Shown: positions 51,173-59,742 of the stretch, piece by piece
Layout: each line of letters begins with the position of its first letter
How positions within the stretch are numbered: position 1 is the stretch's first letter
Origin: Nocardioides sp.
GTDB lineage: Bacteria > Actinomycetota > Actinomycetes > Propionibacteriales > Nocardioidaceae
DNA length: 64,000 nt
NCBI GenBank assembly: GCA_002729525.1
Contig: PBYI01000016.1
Location: forward strand, 29,480 to 93,479
Reading direction: 5' to 3'
Translations under genes and position numbers: made by a program
The notes under the pieces: model-generated
Database searches by the model: none
What the model was told of the DNA's origin: nothing
What the model saw: the letters and a program-made list of their open reading frames with translations, nothing else

Positions 51173-51522
51173 CCAAGTGGCTCCTCCTGGCCGCAGCCAT
51201 CTGCAGCGAAGTCACCGGCTCCCTGTCCCTCAAGGGCGCCCTCAACCACCCCGCGCTCTACGCCGTCGTCGCCGTCGGATACCTCGCCTCATTCACGCTC
51301 CTCGCCCTGGTCTTGAAGCAAGGCATGGCCCTCGGCGTCGCCTACGGCATCTGGGGTGCGCTCGGCGTCGCCCTCACCGCCGTCATGTCCGCCCTCATCT
51401 TCGACGAAGCGCTCACCGCCCTCATGGGCCTGGGCATCGCCCTCATCATCGCGGGCGTCCTCACCGTCGAACTCGGCTCCCAAGCCGCGCACAAGAACGC
51501 TCACACGAAGGAGTCCATCTGA
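51169..51522 (+). CDS. SMR efflux subunit 1
   Basis: 117 aa with four membrane segments. The essential glutamate is in LAAAICSEVTGSLSLKGA (residue 13), and the loop-3 motif GMALGVAYGIWGALGVALT is present. A small multidrug resistance transporter exchanging cationic compounds for protons. It carries a longer C-terminal tail (AAHKNAHTKES) than its partner. Overlaps the next gene (TGATG). Confidence 0.92.
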   Translation: MTKWLLLAAAICSEVTGSLSLKGALNHPALYAVVAVGYLASFTLLALVLKQGMALGVAYGIWGALGVALTAVMSALIFDEALTALMGLGIALIIAGVLTVELGSQAAHKNAHTKESI

Positions 51523-51842
51523 TGCAGTGGCTGTTCCTCATCGGAGCCATCGTCTTCGAGGTCTTCGGGATCATCTCTCTGCGCATGGCCGCCACTGGGC
51601 AACGCGCCTACTACGGCGCCGTCGCCGTCGGCTACCTCTTCGCCTTCGGCTTCCTCACCCTCACCCTCAACGAAGGCCTCGGCCTCGGCGTCGCCTACGG
51701 CATCTGGGCAGCCTCCGGCGTCGCCCTCACCGCAGTCGCATCCAAGATCCTGTTCAAGGAACCCCTCACCCCGATCATGCTCGGCGGCATCGCCCTCATC
51801 ATTGGCGGCGTGCTCATGGTCGAACTGGGCGCCACCCACTAG
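51522..51842 (+). CDS. SMR efflux subunit 2
   Basis: 106 aa with four membrane segments. Glutamate in GAIVFEVFGIISLRMA (residue 13), GLGLGVAYGIWAASGVALT in the third segment, and GGVLMVELGATH at the end. Paired SMR genes such as ebrAB often form heterodimers with opposite topology, which fits two adjacent coupled genes of slightly different length. Substrates are unknown. Confidence 0.92.
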   Translation: MQWLFLIGAIVFEVFGIISLRMAATGQRAYYGAVAVGYLFAFGFLTLTLNEGLGLGVAYGIWAASGVALTAVASKILFKEPLTPIMLGGIALIIGGVLMVELGATH

Positions 51843-51939
51843 GACCGCCTTACCCGACTACCGTCCGCGGCGCTTTAGGCAACGTCCGGATCTGCCGCGA
51901 ACCGTGCGTTGTCAGCGGGTCTCGGCGAGACTCCCCGTC

Positions 51940-52332
51940 ATGGACTTCGATCACGAGTCGGCCCTGCGTCTGGGTGGTTGGGACCCTCGCTACGCGGTGG
52001 TGCTGGCGACGTCTGCTCGCGATGGCGTCGCTGCGGCTCTCGTTGACACGAACGGCGACGGTGCCGATGTTGACCTCGATCAGTACGAGCAGGCAGCGGA
52101 CGGGCGCTGGGTCGAGGTGGCCAGTAGCAACTGTGACGACACGGGGGCGTTCGCGACGGGTTTCATGGCAGTTGCATGGGGGCGGGCAACTCCGCGAGCC
52201 ATGGTCACGGTTGAGTTTCAGGCCGCCAGGCACACAGTCGAATGCACCGATCAGGGCTGGTGGATGTTCGTGATGCCGAGTCGTTCCGGCGATGCGCCGA
52301 CTGTCGAAGCAGTCGCGAGAGCAGGCGACTGA
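51940..52332 (+). CDS. Hypothetical protein
   Basis: 130 aa from ATG 51940. A compact beta-rich sequence (YAVVLATSARDGVAAALVDT, GWWMFVMPSRSG) with acidic loops (DGADVDLDQYEQ). No signal peptide, membrane segment or known motif. About 100 bp separate it from the SMR genes, so it may be transcribed with them or alone. It ends just before the IS110 element. Confidence 0.6.
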   Translation: MDFDHESALRLGGWDPRYAVVLATSARDGVAAALVDTNGDGADVDLDQYEQAADGRWVEVASSNCDDTGAFATGFMAVAWGRATPRAMVTVEFQAARHTVECTDQGWWMFVMPSRSGDAPTVEAVARAGD

Positions 52333-52363
52333 TCGGAACACCCGGATCTGGCACCCCTCTGTG

Positions 52364-53560
52364 TCAACGGGTGCTTGGAACGAGGTTCTTCACGGGGTCG
52401 CTCTCTGGGCGTAGCGTCGGGTTCGCGGGTCCGGGAAGTGGCTGATCCGAAGTGTCGATGAGCGGGTGCGAGTCGACCGCGCTGGATTGAAGAGCCGCCC
52501 CGCAGTGCCCTCCCGGATCCGCTCCATCCTGCTGTTGAGCGTCGGCGATGAGCTGGCGGTAGACGACGTCGGACAGGCGCCGTTTGAGGCAGCGCAGTGC
52601 TTCCATCGGTGTCTTGCCGGCGGCGAGCTTGCGGCGGTAGTAGGCGCGGCCTTTGGTGTCGTGGCGGATCTGCACGATCGCGGCGACGTGCAGGACGTGG
52701 TTCATCCGCCGATTCCCGGCCCGCGATAACCGGTGGCGGGCTTGCTCGCCTGAGGAGGCGTCCAGTGGCGCGGTGCCGGTCCAGGACGCGAACCGGTTGC
52801 GGTCGGCGAACCGGGCTACGTCGCCGACGTCGGCCAGCACGCGGGCCGCGCCTGCCGGTCCGATGCCGTAGATGTCCATCAGGTGCGACCCGCGGGCGGT
52901 GACCGCGGCCTTCAGCTCGGCCTTGATCTTCTTGAGCTTGGCGTCGACTGCGACCAGGTCGGCTATCTCTTCGGCGGCCATCCGGCGGCGGGTCTTGCCG
53001 CAGATGTCACGGGGTCGCACGGTGACGAGCATCGCCTTGGCCTGGGCGGCGGACAGGTCGCGTTTGCGCTGGCCAGGCAGTAGTTCGCTGAGGAGTCGTT
53101 GTAGCCGGTTGACGGTCTGGACTCGTTGGTGGGCGAGCTCGTCGCGGCGGTCGGTGAGCATCCGCAAGGCTTCGAGCTCACCGTCCTCGACCAGCACCCG
53201 CAGGCCCTCGGTGCGGACCGCGACGACCGCGATGGAGTGGGCGTCCAGGGCGTCGGTCTTGCGGTTGTGGCCGGTGTCGAAGAGCCGCACGCGTGCGGCG
53301 AGCTTGGCTGGCACGTCGACGACCTGCTCGCCGGCGGCGACGAGTCGTTGGGCCAGTGGACGACCGGCGCCGTTGGCTCCCTCGACGGCCCAGAGTCGGT
53401 CGGGCCACTGCTTCACGTACCGCTGCATCGCGGCGTACCCGGCGTTGGTGGTCTCAAACCGTCCGCTGCCGAGGAGCCGTTCGTGGGTGTCGACGACCTC
53501 GATCGTCACCGACATCTTGTGGGGGTCGACCCCGATGATCTCGCCCTTCGTCTTGCTCAT
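52364..53560 (-). mobile_element. IS110 family element (transposase gene span)
   Basis: A single transposase gene of the IS110 family marks an IS110-type element. These lack long inverted repeats, so its ends cannot be set by eye. The non-coding DNA on either side of the gene (52333-52363 and 53561 to about 53700) must contain them, and in the IS110 group the region before the gene encodes a bridge RNA. Confidence 0.75.
52364..53560 (-). CDS. IS110 transposase (DEDD, Tnp_20)
   Basis: 398 aa. The N-terminal RuvC-like DEDD domain has IIGVDPHKMSV, WAVEGANGAG and KTDALDAHSIAV. The C-terminal Tnp_20 domain has GIGPAGAARVLADVGDV, FASWTGTAPLDASSGEQARH and the serine in HRLSRAGNRRMNHVLH. All catalytic positions are present and the frame is intact, so it could be active. 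It recombines double-stranded sites, guided in this family by a bridge RNA. Confidence 0.92.
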   Translation of the reverse strand: MSKTKGEIIGVDPHKMSVTIEVVDTHERLLGSGRFETTNAGYAAMQRYVKQWPDRLWAVEGANGAGRPLAQRLVAAGEQVVDVPAKLAARVRLFDTGHNRKTDALDAHSIAVVAVRTEGLRVLVEDGELEALRMLTDRRDELAHQRVQTVNRLQRLLSELLPGQRKRDLSAAQAKAMLVTVRPRDICGKTRRRMAAEEIADLVAVDAKLKKIKAELKAAVTARGSHLMDIYGIGPAGAARVLADVGDVARFADRNRFASWTGTAPLDASSGEQARHRLSRAGNRRMNHVLHVAAIVQIRHDTKGRAYYRRKLAAGKTPMEALRCLKRRLSDVVYRQLIADAQQQDGADPGGHCGAALQSSAVDSHPLIDTSDQPLPGPANPTLRPESDPVKNLVPSTR

Positions 53561-54116
53561 CTACTCACCTCATCTGTGTTCTGGCATCCACTCGGACGGC
53601 GAGGTGGGCAGTGCTACTACGAGCTGGGCAGACCCCTCTTAAGCCACGCCTCGTCACGGTGAACGACGGGTCGCATTCCAGATGACAGCCACACCCAAGA
53701 GCGGGTGGGCAGCCGCGAATGAGAGCGTCCCGCCGATCACCTAGATCAGAGTCTGGCCAGACACCGATCCTGCGGAAAGTCTCCTAGTAGCCGCGGTCCG
53801 CGCACTTTGACGAAGGCCTCTAATGGCATCGGTCTCGTCAACATCGCCAGCGTTGAACTCATCCGTCTTCCCTGCATCTCGACAGCATTTCAGATTGTCG
53901 ACCTGAAGCGAGAAGGGGCTGAGGCACTCGGGGTCAGTGGGCGGACGCGCAGCCACAGGCACGGATGAGCGTCGACCAGTCACCTCGCCGGAACCGTGCC
54001 CGGCGGCGTCCCACCCCGTGTAGCGTCATCCTCCGAGTCGGCACCGAGGTCGCTAGCCGCGGGACGTCCTCCGGCGTGGTGAGGCCCACCGAGCTGCTTC
54101 GGAGGAGGTACCGACA
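53561..54116. other. Non-coding region: IS110 flank and repeat copy G
   Basis: About 555 bp. The part next to the transposase start (53561 to about 53700) probably holds the IS110 end and bridge-RNA gene. Copy G of the cargo-boundary repeat follows at 53803-53906. A GGAGGAGGT ribosome site ends the region at 54103-54111. Confidence 0.5.
53803..53906 (+). repeat. Cargo-boundary repeat, copy G (degenerate)
   Basis: CACTTTGACGA (53803-53813) faces TCTCGTCAACAT as the upstream stem, partly decayed. TGCATCTCGACA (53873-53884) is intact, but its partner reads TGTCGACCTGAAG, so only half the central hairpin can form. It lies between the IS110 element and the two-gene membrane module. Confidence 0.6.
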
Positions 54117-55106
54117 ATGGCCGTCAAGCCACTCCCTGTCGTCATCCTCGCTGGCAGCGCTCTCGCCGGGGGCGGCGGCGCGGTCGCCGGCGCCGTGGGT
54201 GGAGTTCAGATCGGGCGTGCGCAACTCCAGATGCGCCACCACGAGGCGCGCTACGAGCGCCGCTACGACTCCCACGGCGAGCAGGTAATGCGCACGAACG
54301 AGGCGCTGGAGGCCTTCGGACAGAAGCAAGAGAACGCGCAGCGGGAGGTCATCTTCCGCATGCGTGACTTCCTGGAGCGACACGAGAAGCAGGTTCGAGC
54401 TCACGCGCATCTCATCATCGCGGGGGTAGACGGAGCCACACCGCGGATCGTCGGAGCAGCCAGACTCGACCGCGACGTCGCGGGCTGGGTCGGCGGTGTG
54501 ACCGGCTCCGTCGTGGTCGGTGCGGCAACGCCAGCTGCGCTGCGCAAGGCGGTCACCAGCCAGATGAGGGCCAGTACCGGGACCGCAATCTCATCCCTTC
54601 ACGGGGCCGCCAAGGAGAGCGCCACACGTGCTGCTTTGGGCGGCGGCAGCTTGGAGGCGGGTGGCGGCGGCATGTCGCTCGGCCGGACCGTGCTGAGGGC
54701 CGCGCCGGTCGGCACCGGACTGCTCGTCGCGGGTCTCGCAGTGAAGAACCGAGGCACCAAGGCACGCACCGAAGCAGAGGCGTTCCGGACAGAGGTCGAT
54801 GTCGCAATCGCCCGACTCGACATCCGCGACCAACTCCTGCGCGGCGTGCAAGACCGGGCGCGCGAGCTCGACGAGATCCTCATGGCCTTGTCCTCGCGCG
54901 CGACGTACGCCCTCGACCGCCTTGAGTCCGAGCCGTTCGACATCGAGGTTCATGCCGAGCAGCTCCAAGCCGCGCTGATCCTCGTCGTGTCGGTGCGCGA
55001 GGTCGCCACGGCGCCAATCGCTGACGACGAAGGCAACCTCGACGAAAGCACCGAACCCCTCATCCTGAAGTACCGCGACGCACCAACGGAGGAAGCGAAT
55101 GTCTGA
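54117..55106 (+). CDS. Glycine-rich membrane protein of unknown function
   Basis: 329 aa from ATG 54117. An N-terminal segment rich in Gly/Ala (LAGSALAGGGGAVAGAVGG) and two further glycine-zipper-like hydrophobic stretches (GWVGGVTGSVVVGAATPAAL; LRAAPVGTGLLVAGLAV) alternate with charged helices (FGQKQENAQREVIFRMRDF, AFRTEVDVAIARLDIRDQLL). It would insert in the membrane and possibly oligomerise. It overlaps the next gene by eight bases, so the pair is co-translated. It resembles nothing I can name. The setting, beside a restriction locus in cargo, suggests a defence or toxin role; this is inference. Confidence 0.6.
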   Translation: MAVKPLPVVILAGSALAGGGGAVAGAVGGVQIGRAQLQMRHHEARYERRYDSHGEQVMRTNEALEAFGQKQENAQREVIFRMRDFLERHEKQVRAHAHLIIAGVDGATPRIVGAARLDRDVAGWVGGVTGSVVVGAATPAALRKAVTSQMRASTGTAISSLHGAAKESATRAALGGGSLEAGGGGMSLGRTVLRAAPVGTGLLVAGLAVKNRGTKARTEAEAFRTEVDVAIARLDIRDQLLRGVQDRARELDEILMALSSRATYALDRLESEPFDIEVHAEQLQAALILVVSVREVATAPIADDEGNLDESTEPLILKYRDAPTEEANV

Positions 55107-55554
55107 TCAAACCAGCACCGGCAAGAGCCCGAACCTGCCGGCCAAGGCCACCGAGTTGGCGGCTGGCGCGGCAAGCAAGGTCAGCGGCGCCGATGCGCTC
55201 AACGCCTTCAACCAGGTCGTGACGGTGGTGCGTGAGGCGATCCAGGTCCACGAGACCGAGAGCACCAAGCGGGAGAAGCTGAAGACCTATCGGGAGACCG
55301 AGGTCGCGCGCCTCAAACTCTTCGAGACGATCGTTCAGGACTACTTCGACCGGGAGTACCCGGAACGCCGCGAGACCAGTCGGCAGCTATTCGAAAGCCT
55401 CAACCTCGCGGTCCAGTCCGGCGATGTCACCGCGATGCAGACCATCGTCGGTGGCATCGTCGAGGTAGCGAGAACCTCGCCACTCGCGGGCCTCGGCAAC
55501 ATCGCCGAGCTTCGACGCGCAATGGACGACCCCGACACGATCTTCGAGCTCTAG
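55099..55554 (+). CDS. Coiled-coil partner protein
   Basis: 151 aa. The first 45 residues are Ala/Gly-rich and disordered. Then comes a long charged helix (TESTKREKLKTYRETEVARL, LFETIVQDYFDREYPERRET), and a final helical domain (LFESLNLAVQSGDVTAMQTI, GGIVEVARTSPLAGLGNIAE). I recall similar short proteins of unknown role paired with glycine-rich membrane proteins in other bacteria, but cannot name the family. Co-translated with the preceding gene. Confidence 0.6.
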   Translation: MSDQTSTGKSPNLPAKATELAAGAASKVSGADALNAFNQVVTVVREAIQVHETESTKREKLKTYRETEVARLKLFETIVQDYFDREYPERRETSRQLFESLNLAVQSGDVTAMQTIVGGIVEVARTSPLAGLGNIAELRRAMDDPDTIFEL

Positions 55555-55574
55555 CTGGTCGAGCAACCCGGCAT

Positions 55575-55617
55575 CCCCCCGGCTTGGGCTCAGCCCGGTT
55601 GACAGCCAACCGGGGGG
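55575..55617. terminator. Bidirectional terminator between convergent genes
   Basis: CCCCCCGGCTTGG (55575-55587) pairs with CCAACCGGGGGG (55606-55617) with one bulged base. A shorter stem, CCGGTTG/CAACCGG (55595-55613), is an alternative fold. It lies exactly between the plus-strand pair and the minus-strand mcrC gene. Confidence 0.75.
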
Positions 55618-55621
55618 ACAC

Positions 55622-56953
55622 TCACTTCGAGCCGCCAGCGAGGGCTGGAGCCTCCGAGGTAGTCCCTGCGAAGAGGTCAGCATCCAGCCAGGCGCAAACC
55701 TTGTCGATCAACAGCCGTGGCCCCTCAGGCAGCGTGAGCGACATGAGGTTGAGCGGCAGAGCCGTGAGCTCAATATCGCTTCCGCCGAGAGCAGAGGCCA
55801 CCCGCCAGACTGTCGGCTCGCGGTCTACGGCCACCGGGTAGGTGAGGGAGATCCGCTGGCAGCCAAGAACGTGGCCGGCCGTCAGCACCTGGTAGGTGTC
55901 CGAGGACTTCGGTCGCGTCCCAAGGCGCTTGTACTTGGAGTCAGTCACGGCGACCGTGACGCCACCCGGATCACGGAAGACCACGTCAGGTGTGGTCTCA
56001 AGCTTGGAACCATCGCCCGAGATGACCTCGCCGAACTTGATCGCACCCTTGCTGACCCGTTCACCGCGTCGCGCGGCCGCGCGACGGCAGAGCCAGTAGA
56101 TGTAGTTCTCGTAGATCACGTCGGAGTTCCACAGGAAGCCCGACAGTGCGTGATCCCCGCTTGCGTGGTGAACGCCTGCTCCCTCGAGGAGAAGTAGACC
56201 CACGATTCGGGCCGCTTCGAGGCCTTGATGCTGGATGCCGAGGGAGATCCGTTGCGCGTCCAAAAGATGCGGAGGCTGCCGGCCGACATGGGAAAGACCA
56301 GCAGCGATCTCGCGGACTGCGCGGGCGCGCCCAGGAGCCTTCACGGTGGCGGCGAGACACTCCGCGGACCAGCGCAACAGTCGAGCAAGAGACGTGTCGT
56401 CCGTCAGCAGATCGGCGACGTACGGCAGCTCCCACGGGCGGGCCACCCACGCCCCCAGCCGCGAAGGGTCCAGACTCCCACGCAGGGTGTTTCCGGATGC
56501 CTGCTCTGTGAGGTAGCCGCGCGGAAGTCCGCGGGCAGCACCCTTGGCGTACGACGCCAGGAACATCTCGGCGAGCAAGTCCGGCATGGAGAGGGATGCC
56601 AGGTCGTGGGCGGTCGTGAGGTTCTCATCGACGTGGCCTCCCTCGACGACCGAGAGAATCCGCCACAGCACCGTTTGCCACCCGCTGTCGCCGGCACGCA
56701 GAAACTTCGGCGCGATCTCAAGGTCGGTATGGCCAATCCGAACGACACCGGTCACCGCTTCGGCCCGCAGCTTGACCCGACCATCGCCGAGGTCCTCGAC
56801 CCTGATGGGGTCACCCGAGAGTCCCAGGGCACGCTTCCAGCGCTTGTTGGCTTCGACCAAGGCCAGGTGGTCGATGCCTGCGGCGTCGATGATGACGGCC
56901 GCGCCGTACTCCTGTAGCTCGATCCGAGGCAGAGCCGCTAGCGCGTCAGCCAC
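55622..56953 (-). CDS. mcrC: McrC-like nuclease subunit
   Basis: 443 aa. The N-terminal half contains the McrB-interaction region (EAVTGVVRIGHTDLEIAPKF, LRGSLDPSRLGAWVARP). The C-terminal PD-(D/E)xK nuclease has LETTPDVVFRDPGGVTVAVT followed by DSKYK, which supplies the acidic pair and Lys. McrC is the cutting subunit driven by the McrB NTPase. Overlaps mcrB by 16 bases. Full length for the family. Confidence 0.88.
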   Translation of the reverse strand: MADALAALPRIELQEYGAAVIIDAAGIDHLALVEANKRWKRALGLSGDPIRVEDLGDGRVKLRAEAVTGVVRIGHTDLEIAPKFLRAGDSGWQTVLWRILSVVEGGHVDENLTTAHDLASLSMPDLLAEMFLASYAKGAARGLPRGYLTEQASGNTLRGSLDPSRLGAWVARPWELPYVADLLTDDTSLARLLRWSAECLAATVKAPGRARAVREIAAGLSHVGRQPPHLLDAQRISLGIQHQGLEAARIVGLLLLEGAGVHHASGDHALSGFLWNSDVIYENYIYWLCRRAAARRGERVSKGAIKFGEVISGDGSKLETTPDVVFRDPGGVTVAVTDSKYKRLGTRPKSSDTYQVLTAGHVLGCQRISLTYPVAVDREPTVWRVASALGGSDIELTALPLNLMSLTLPEGPRLLIDKVCAWLDADLFAGTTSEAPALAGGSK

Positions 56954-58119
56954 CTGAACGACCTCTTGATGACATCGATGTCGAGCTCGCTCACCCGGAC
57001 TGGAGCGAGAGTACGGGCTTCCACGGTGCCACCCAGCGCGGTGCGGAGGGTCCAGGCGTAGCCGCCCGCGGACGGCGGGGTGTCGACGTGCAGGAGGTCC
57101 ATGAACTGCTCAGGGCGCCCCGAGTACCGGTCCTCGAGCTGCGGGAAGAGGACGTCATCCCATGTCTTGGCGAGGCTGTACCAGGCCTCCTTCTCGTCGA
57201 CCGGCTGATCTGCGTCTGAGGCGTCCTTCTTAGTCGCCTGCACGGGGACAAGAAGACCGTGACCCAGCTCGAACTCCGGGCCTAGGTCAGAAGCGATGGC
57301 AACGTTGAGACGATCGAGAAGGAGGTAGCCGGTCTCGAACGGGGTGAGGTTCTCCCAGTTCTCGTCGGTAGGCGTCGGGATCGCGGTCTTGTCGAGGCCC
57401 CAGTGGTCGGCAAGCACGTCGAGGTTGGGGCGCATCTCGATTCGGTCGAACCGTCGTGCAAGGGCGCTGTCGATCGGGACGGCCGCGCGGTCGACGCTGT
57501 TCATCGTCGACACGATGTAGACGTGCTTGGGGAAGGTGAAGCCCTTCGGGATCGTCGTCACCTTGCCGTTGGGGCGACGGATCTCTTCGCTCTGCTCGTC
57601 CTCGTACGTCAACTGGCGAAGCGGGAGCGGCAGAGGCACGGTGCCGCCGTCGCGGTAGTCAAAGTCGAGGAAGGTCATGAACTCGCCGAAGATCCGTGCG
57701 GCGTTCCCGCGGTTGACCTCATCGATGAAGATCACGACCGACTTGTACGTCGAGTCGGGGTCGTTGAGCTCGAGGGCAGCGTCGAGGAAGACGCCCGCCC
57801 AGGGCTGCAGACGCGTGCCGTCAGCCGTGATCTCGGGCCGAAGGCCCATAACGAAGTCCTCGTAGCCGTAGGACTGGTGGAACGTCGTCCACACAACCTT
57901 GATCGGCTGCGGGATCTTGATCTCCTGATCGGGCCTCGTGAACGGAGTGTCCGTGTCCGTGGGATCGAGCTGGATACCCTTCTTGGCCTCTGGCGGAGTC
58001 TCGAGCGCCTTGAAGAGCTCAGAGATCAGGCGGGTCTTGCCTGTGGCCGGCGGGCCGTAGAGCAGTGCGTTCCGGCCCGCGCTCCACGACGTGAGGATGT
58101 CGTCGATCTTGTCAGCCAC
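56938..58119 (-). CDS. mcrB: McrB-like AAA+ GTPase without a DNA-binding domain
   Basis: 393 aa from GTG 58119. Walker A LLYGPPATGKTRL begins only about 20 residues in. The McrB signatures follow: FHQSYGYEDFVMGLRP, the Walker B segment VVIFIDEVNRGNAARIFGEF, and IVSTMNSVDRAAVPIDSALA ending in ARRFDR. Typical McrB proteins have an N-terminal DNA-recognition domain of 150-200 residues; it is missing here. The 184-aa gene immediately upstream may supply it. The motor couples GTP hydrolysis to translocation and McrC cutting. Confidence 0.9.
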   Translation of the reverse strand: MADKIDDILTSWSAGRNALLYGPPATGKTRLISELFKALETPPEAKKGIQLDPTDTDTPFTRPDQEIKIPQPIKVVWTTFHQSYGYEDFVMGLRPEITADGTRLQPWAGVFLDAALELNDPDSTYKSVVIFIDEVNRGNAARIFGEFMTFLDFDYRDGGTVPLPLPLRQLTYEDEQSEEIRRPNGKVTTIPKGFTFPKHVYIVSTMNSVDRAAVPIDSALARRFDRIEMRPNLDVLADHWGLDKTAIPTPTDENWENLTPFETGYLLLDRLNVAIASDLGPEFELGHGLLVPVQATKKDASDADQPVDEKEAWYSLAKTWDDVLFPQLEDRYSGRPEQFMDLLHVDTPPSAGGYAWTLRTALGGTVEARTLAPVRVSELDIDVIKRSFRWLTR

Positions 58120-58127
58120 TCAGTCCC

Positions 58128-58682
58128 TCATTCATTGATCACGCCGCCAACAATCTTGCCCTGAGGGTAGAGCTTGAACATGGGGCTGTTGATGGTCACG
58201 CTCGCCGGACGCGGGCCCTTGGTGAACCCCGCGAAGTACTCGCCATCGAAGGTCTTCGCGATGTAGATGCGCAAGCCGCCCTGCGGGAAGTACGGGAGCG
58301 CTGCTTCCTTGTTGGCGACGTCGTCCGGCGCGGTCGGGAAGCCGCGTGCGGCCGTCCAGGCAGGGTGACGGGCTGACGAAGTCTGCTGGCGGTTCTGGCG
58401 GGCGATGCGCATTCGTCCGCCCTTCTTGCGCTGGAACTCGATCGGACCAGAGAGGCCAGGACGGCCAACCACGCCGGCCTCGATGGTGATCACTGGCAGC
58501 GCCTCGACGTTCGCACCGGTCGCGTCGAGGAAGTCGAGGGTCTCCGGAACCATCGACGCGGGGATCTCGATGTACAGCGAGCCTCCGCCGCCCTGGATCT
58601 GCGGGTAGCGCTCGATGTTGTAGAACTCGCCCGGCTGCACGTTCCGCCACCAGATGCGGTCGATATTCAGTTTCTGCGACAT
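58128..58682 (-). CDS. Unrecognised protein between methylase and McrB; candidate DNA-recognition subunit
   Basis: 184 aa from ATG 58682, three bases after the methylase stop and nine bases before mcrB. Mostly beta-strand by composition (GGSLYIEIPASMVPETLDFL, ALPVITIEAGVVGRP, LRIYIAKTFDGEYFAGF) with a basic central stretch (RKKGGRMRIARQNRQQTSSA) suited to DNA contact. No catalytic motif. Its size matches the domain absent from McrB. The recognition role is inferred from position and from that absence. Confidence 0.6.
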   Translation of the reverse strand: MSQKLNIDRIWWRNVQPGEFYNIERYPQIQGGGGSLYIEIPASMVPETLDFLDATGANVEALPVITIEAGVVGRPGLSGPIEFQRKKGGRMRIARQNRQQTSSARHPAWTAARGFPTAPDDVANKEAALPYFPQGGLRIYIAKTFDGEYFAGFTKGPRPASVTINSPMFKLYPQGKIVGGVINE

Positions 58683-58685
58683 GGG

Positions 58686-59708
58686 TCAGAAGGCCTCTAC
58701 GTGGTACAGGCGCTCGAGCACCGATCCATCTTTGACTCGGTCGTTGCTGCGATAGCGGACATGGGGTTGCTCATGCAGTGTGACGGTTCCGAAGTCGCTG
58801 AGGATGGAGAACAGCTCATCTTCCTGCACCTGGCCGTCCTCGCTATAGGAGATGAACACGTGCTTGGCCGAGAGCCGCTTCAGCGTTTCGCGGAAGGCCT
58901 GACCGGCGCTGCGGCGGTAGCAGAAGTCGGAGGCCTGCTCCATCCACGGCCGTAGGCCACCATCCCCAGCTGCGACTGGCTCGTCTTCGCGAGCCAGGGT
59001 CTCTAGGACGTGATAGTTCCCGGCGTACTGGCGCTTGGTGTACGGCGGATCGAGATAGACGGCGTCCGTCTTCAGGGTCGAGGCCAGGTCCTCCACCGGT
59101 CCGTGCATGACGGTGTGGTCACCTGGGGTCGACTCGAACTCGAGAGGATCGAAGGTCAGCGGGCGGAGCGCCGGACCGGAGAGCGTGCGTCGGAAGTATC
59201 CGTAGGTGCCGCTGATGTTGGCGACCTTGTTCGTGGCCAGGATCAGATGGTGCAGGAGCACGCTGTGCTCAACCTCATCAATCTGACCAGCACCGGCAAG
59301 CTCGAGGATGCCCTTGCGGATGCCGTCAATGTGCGCGGCGTTGTCAGCTGAGAAGTAGAGGCGCGGCGTCCTGCCGTTCGCGGGCTGGCCCGCCTCGCCG
59401 AACTCCTTGAAGAAGTACCCCTTGACCGGTGCGGCCGAGCTCATCCACTCCAGGGCGTCGCCGTAGCCACCGAGCGCCTTGAAGGCCGGGGCCTGCTTGG
59501 CCAGCAAGCGAGTCCGGGCGTGGACGACGGGGAAGGTCAGAGCGTCTGCAGCCGTGACGGAGTAGCCGGCGCGAGCGAGGGCCATGGAGACCGATGCGGT
59601 CCCGCACATCGGGTCGGCGATCGACGAACCTGCGGGGAGGACGCGGCTGATCTCGCCTACGATCCACTCGGTCAGGCGCGTCTTGTTACCGAGGTAGCGG
59701 TACGACAT
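58686..59708 (-). CDS. D12-class (Dam-type) adenine methyltransferase
   Basis: 340 aa from ATG 59708 behind AGAGAGGTAG. It begins RYLGNKTRLTEWIVGEI, typical of D12/Dam enzymes. SAM motif I is IADPMCGTASVSMALA, the catalytic motif IV is VYLDPPYTKRQYAGNYH, and FISYSEDGQV is motif VI. It makes N6-methyladenine. It sits in one operon with a second adenine methylase and McrBC, so it probably protects host DNA from the nuclease. Confidence 0.88.
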   Translation of the reverse strand: MSYRYLGNKTRLTEWIVGEISRVLPAGSSIADPMCGTASVSMALARAGYSVTAADALTFPVVHARTRLLAKQAPAFKALGGYGDALEWMSSAAPVKGYFFKEFGEAGQPANGRTPRLYFSADNAAHIDGIRKGILELAGAGQIDEVEHSVLLHHLILATNKVANISGTYGYFRRTLSGPALRPLTFDPLEFESTPGDHTVMHGPVEDLASTLKTDAVYLDPPYTKRQYAGNYHVLETLAREDEPVAAGDGGLRPWMEQASDFCYRRSAGQAFRETLKRLSAKHVFISYSEDGQVQEDELFSILSDFGTVTLHEQPHVRYRSNDRVKDGSVLERLYHVEAF

Positions 59709-59742
59709 GGCTACCTCTCTGCTGCTGCCGCGGCTGTGGCGA

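Noticed and set aside
28731..53906. Boundary repeats as classical integron attC sites or a CRISPR array
   Set aside because: No paired attC core boxes in the right positions, no intI gene and spacing of kilobases. They are not regularly spaced short repeats with spacers.
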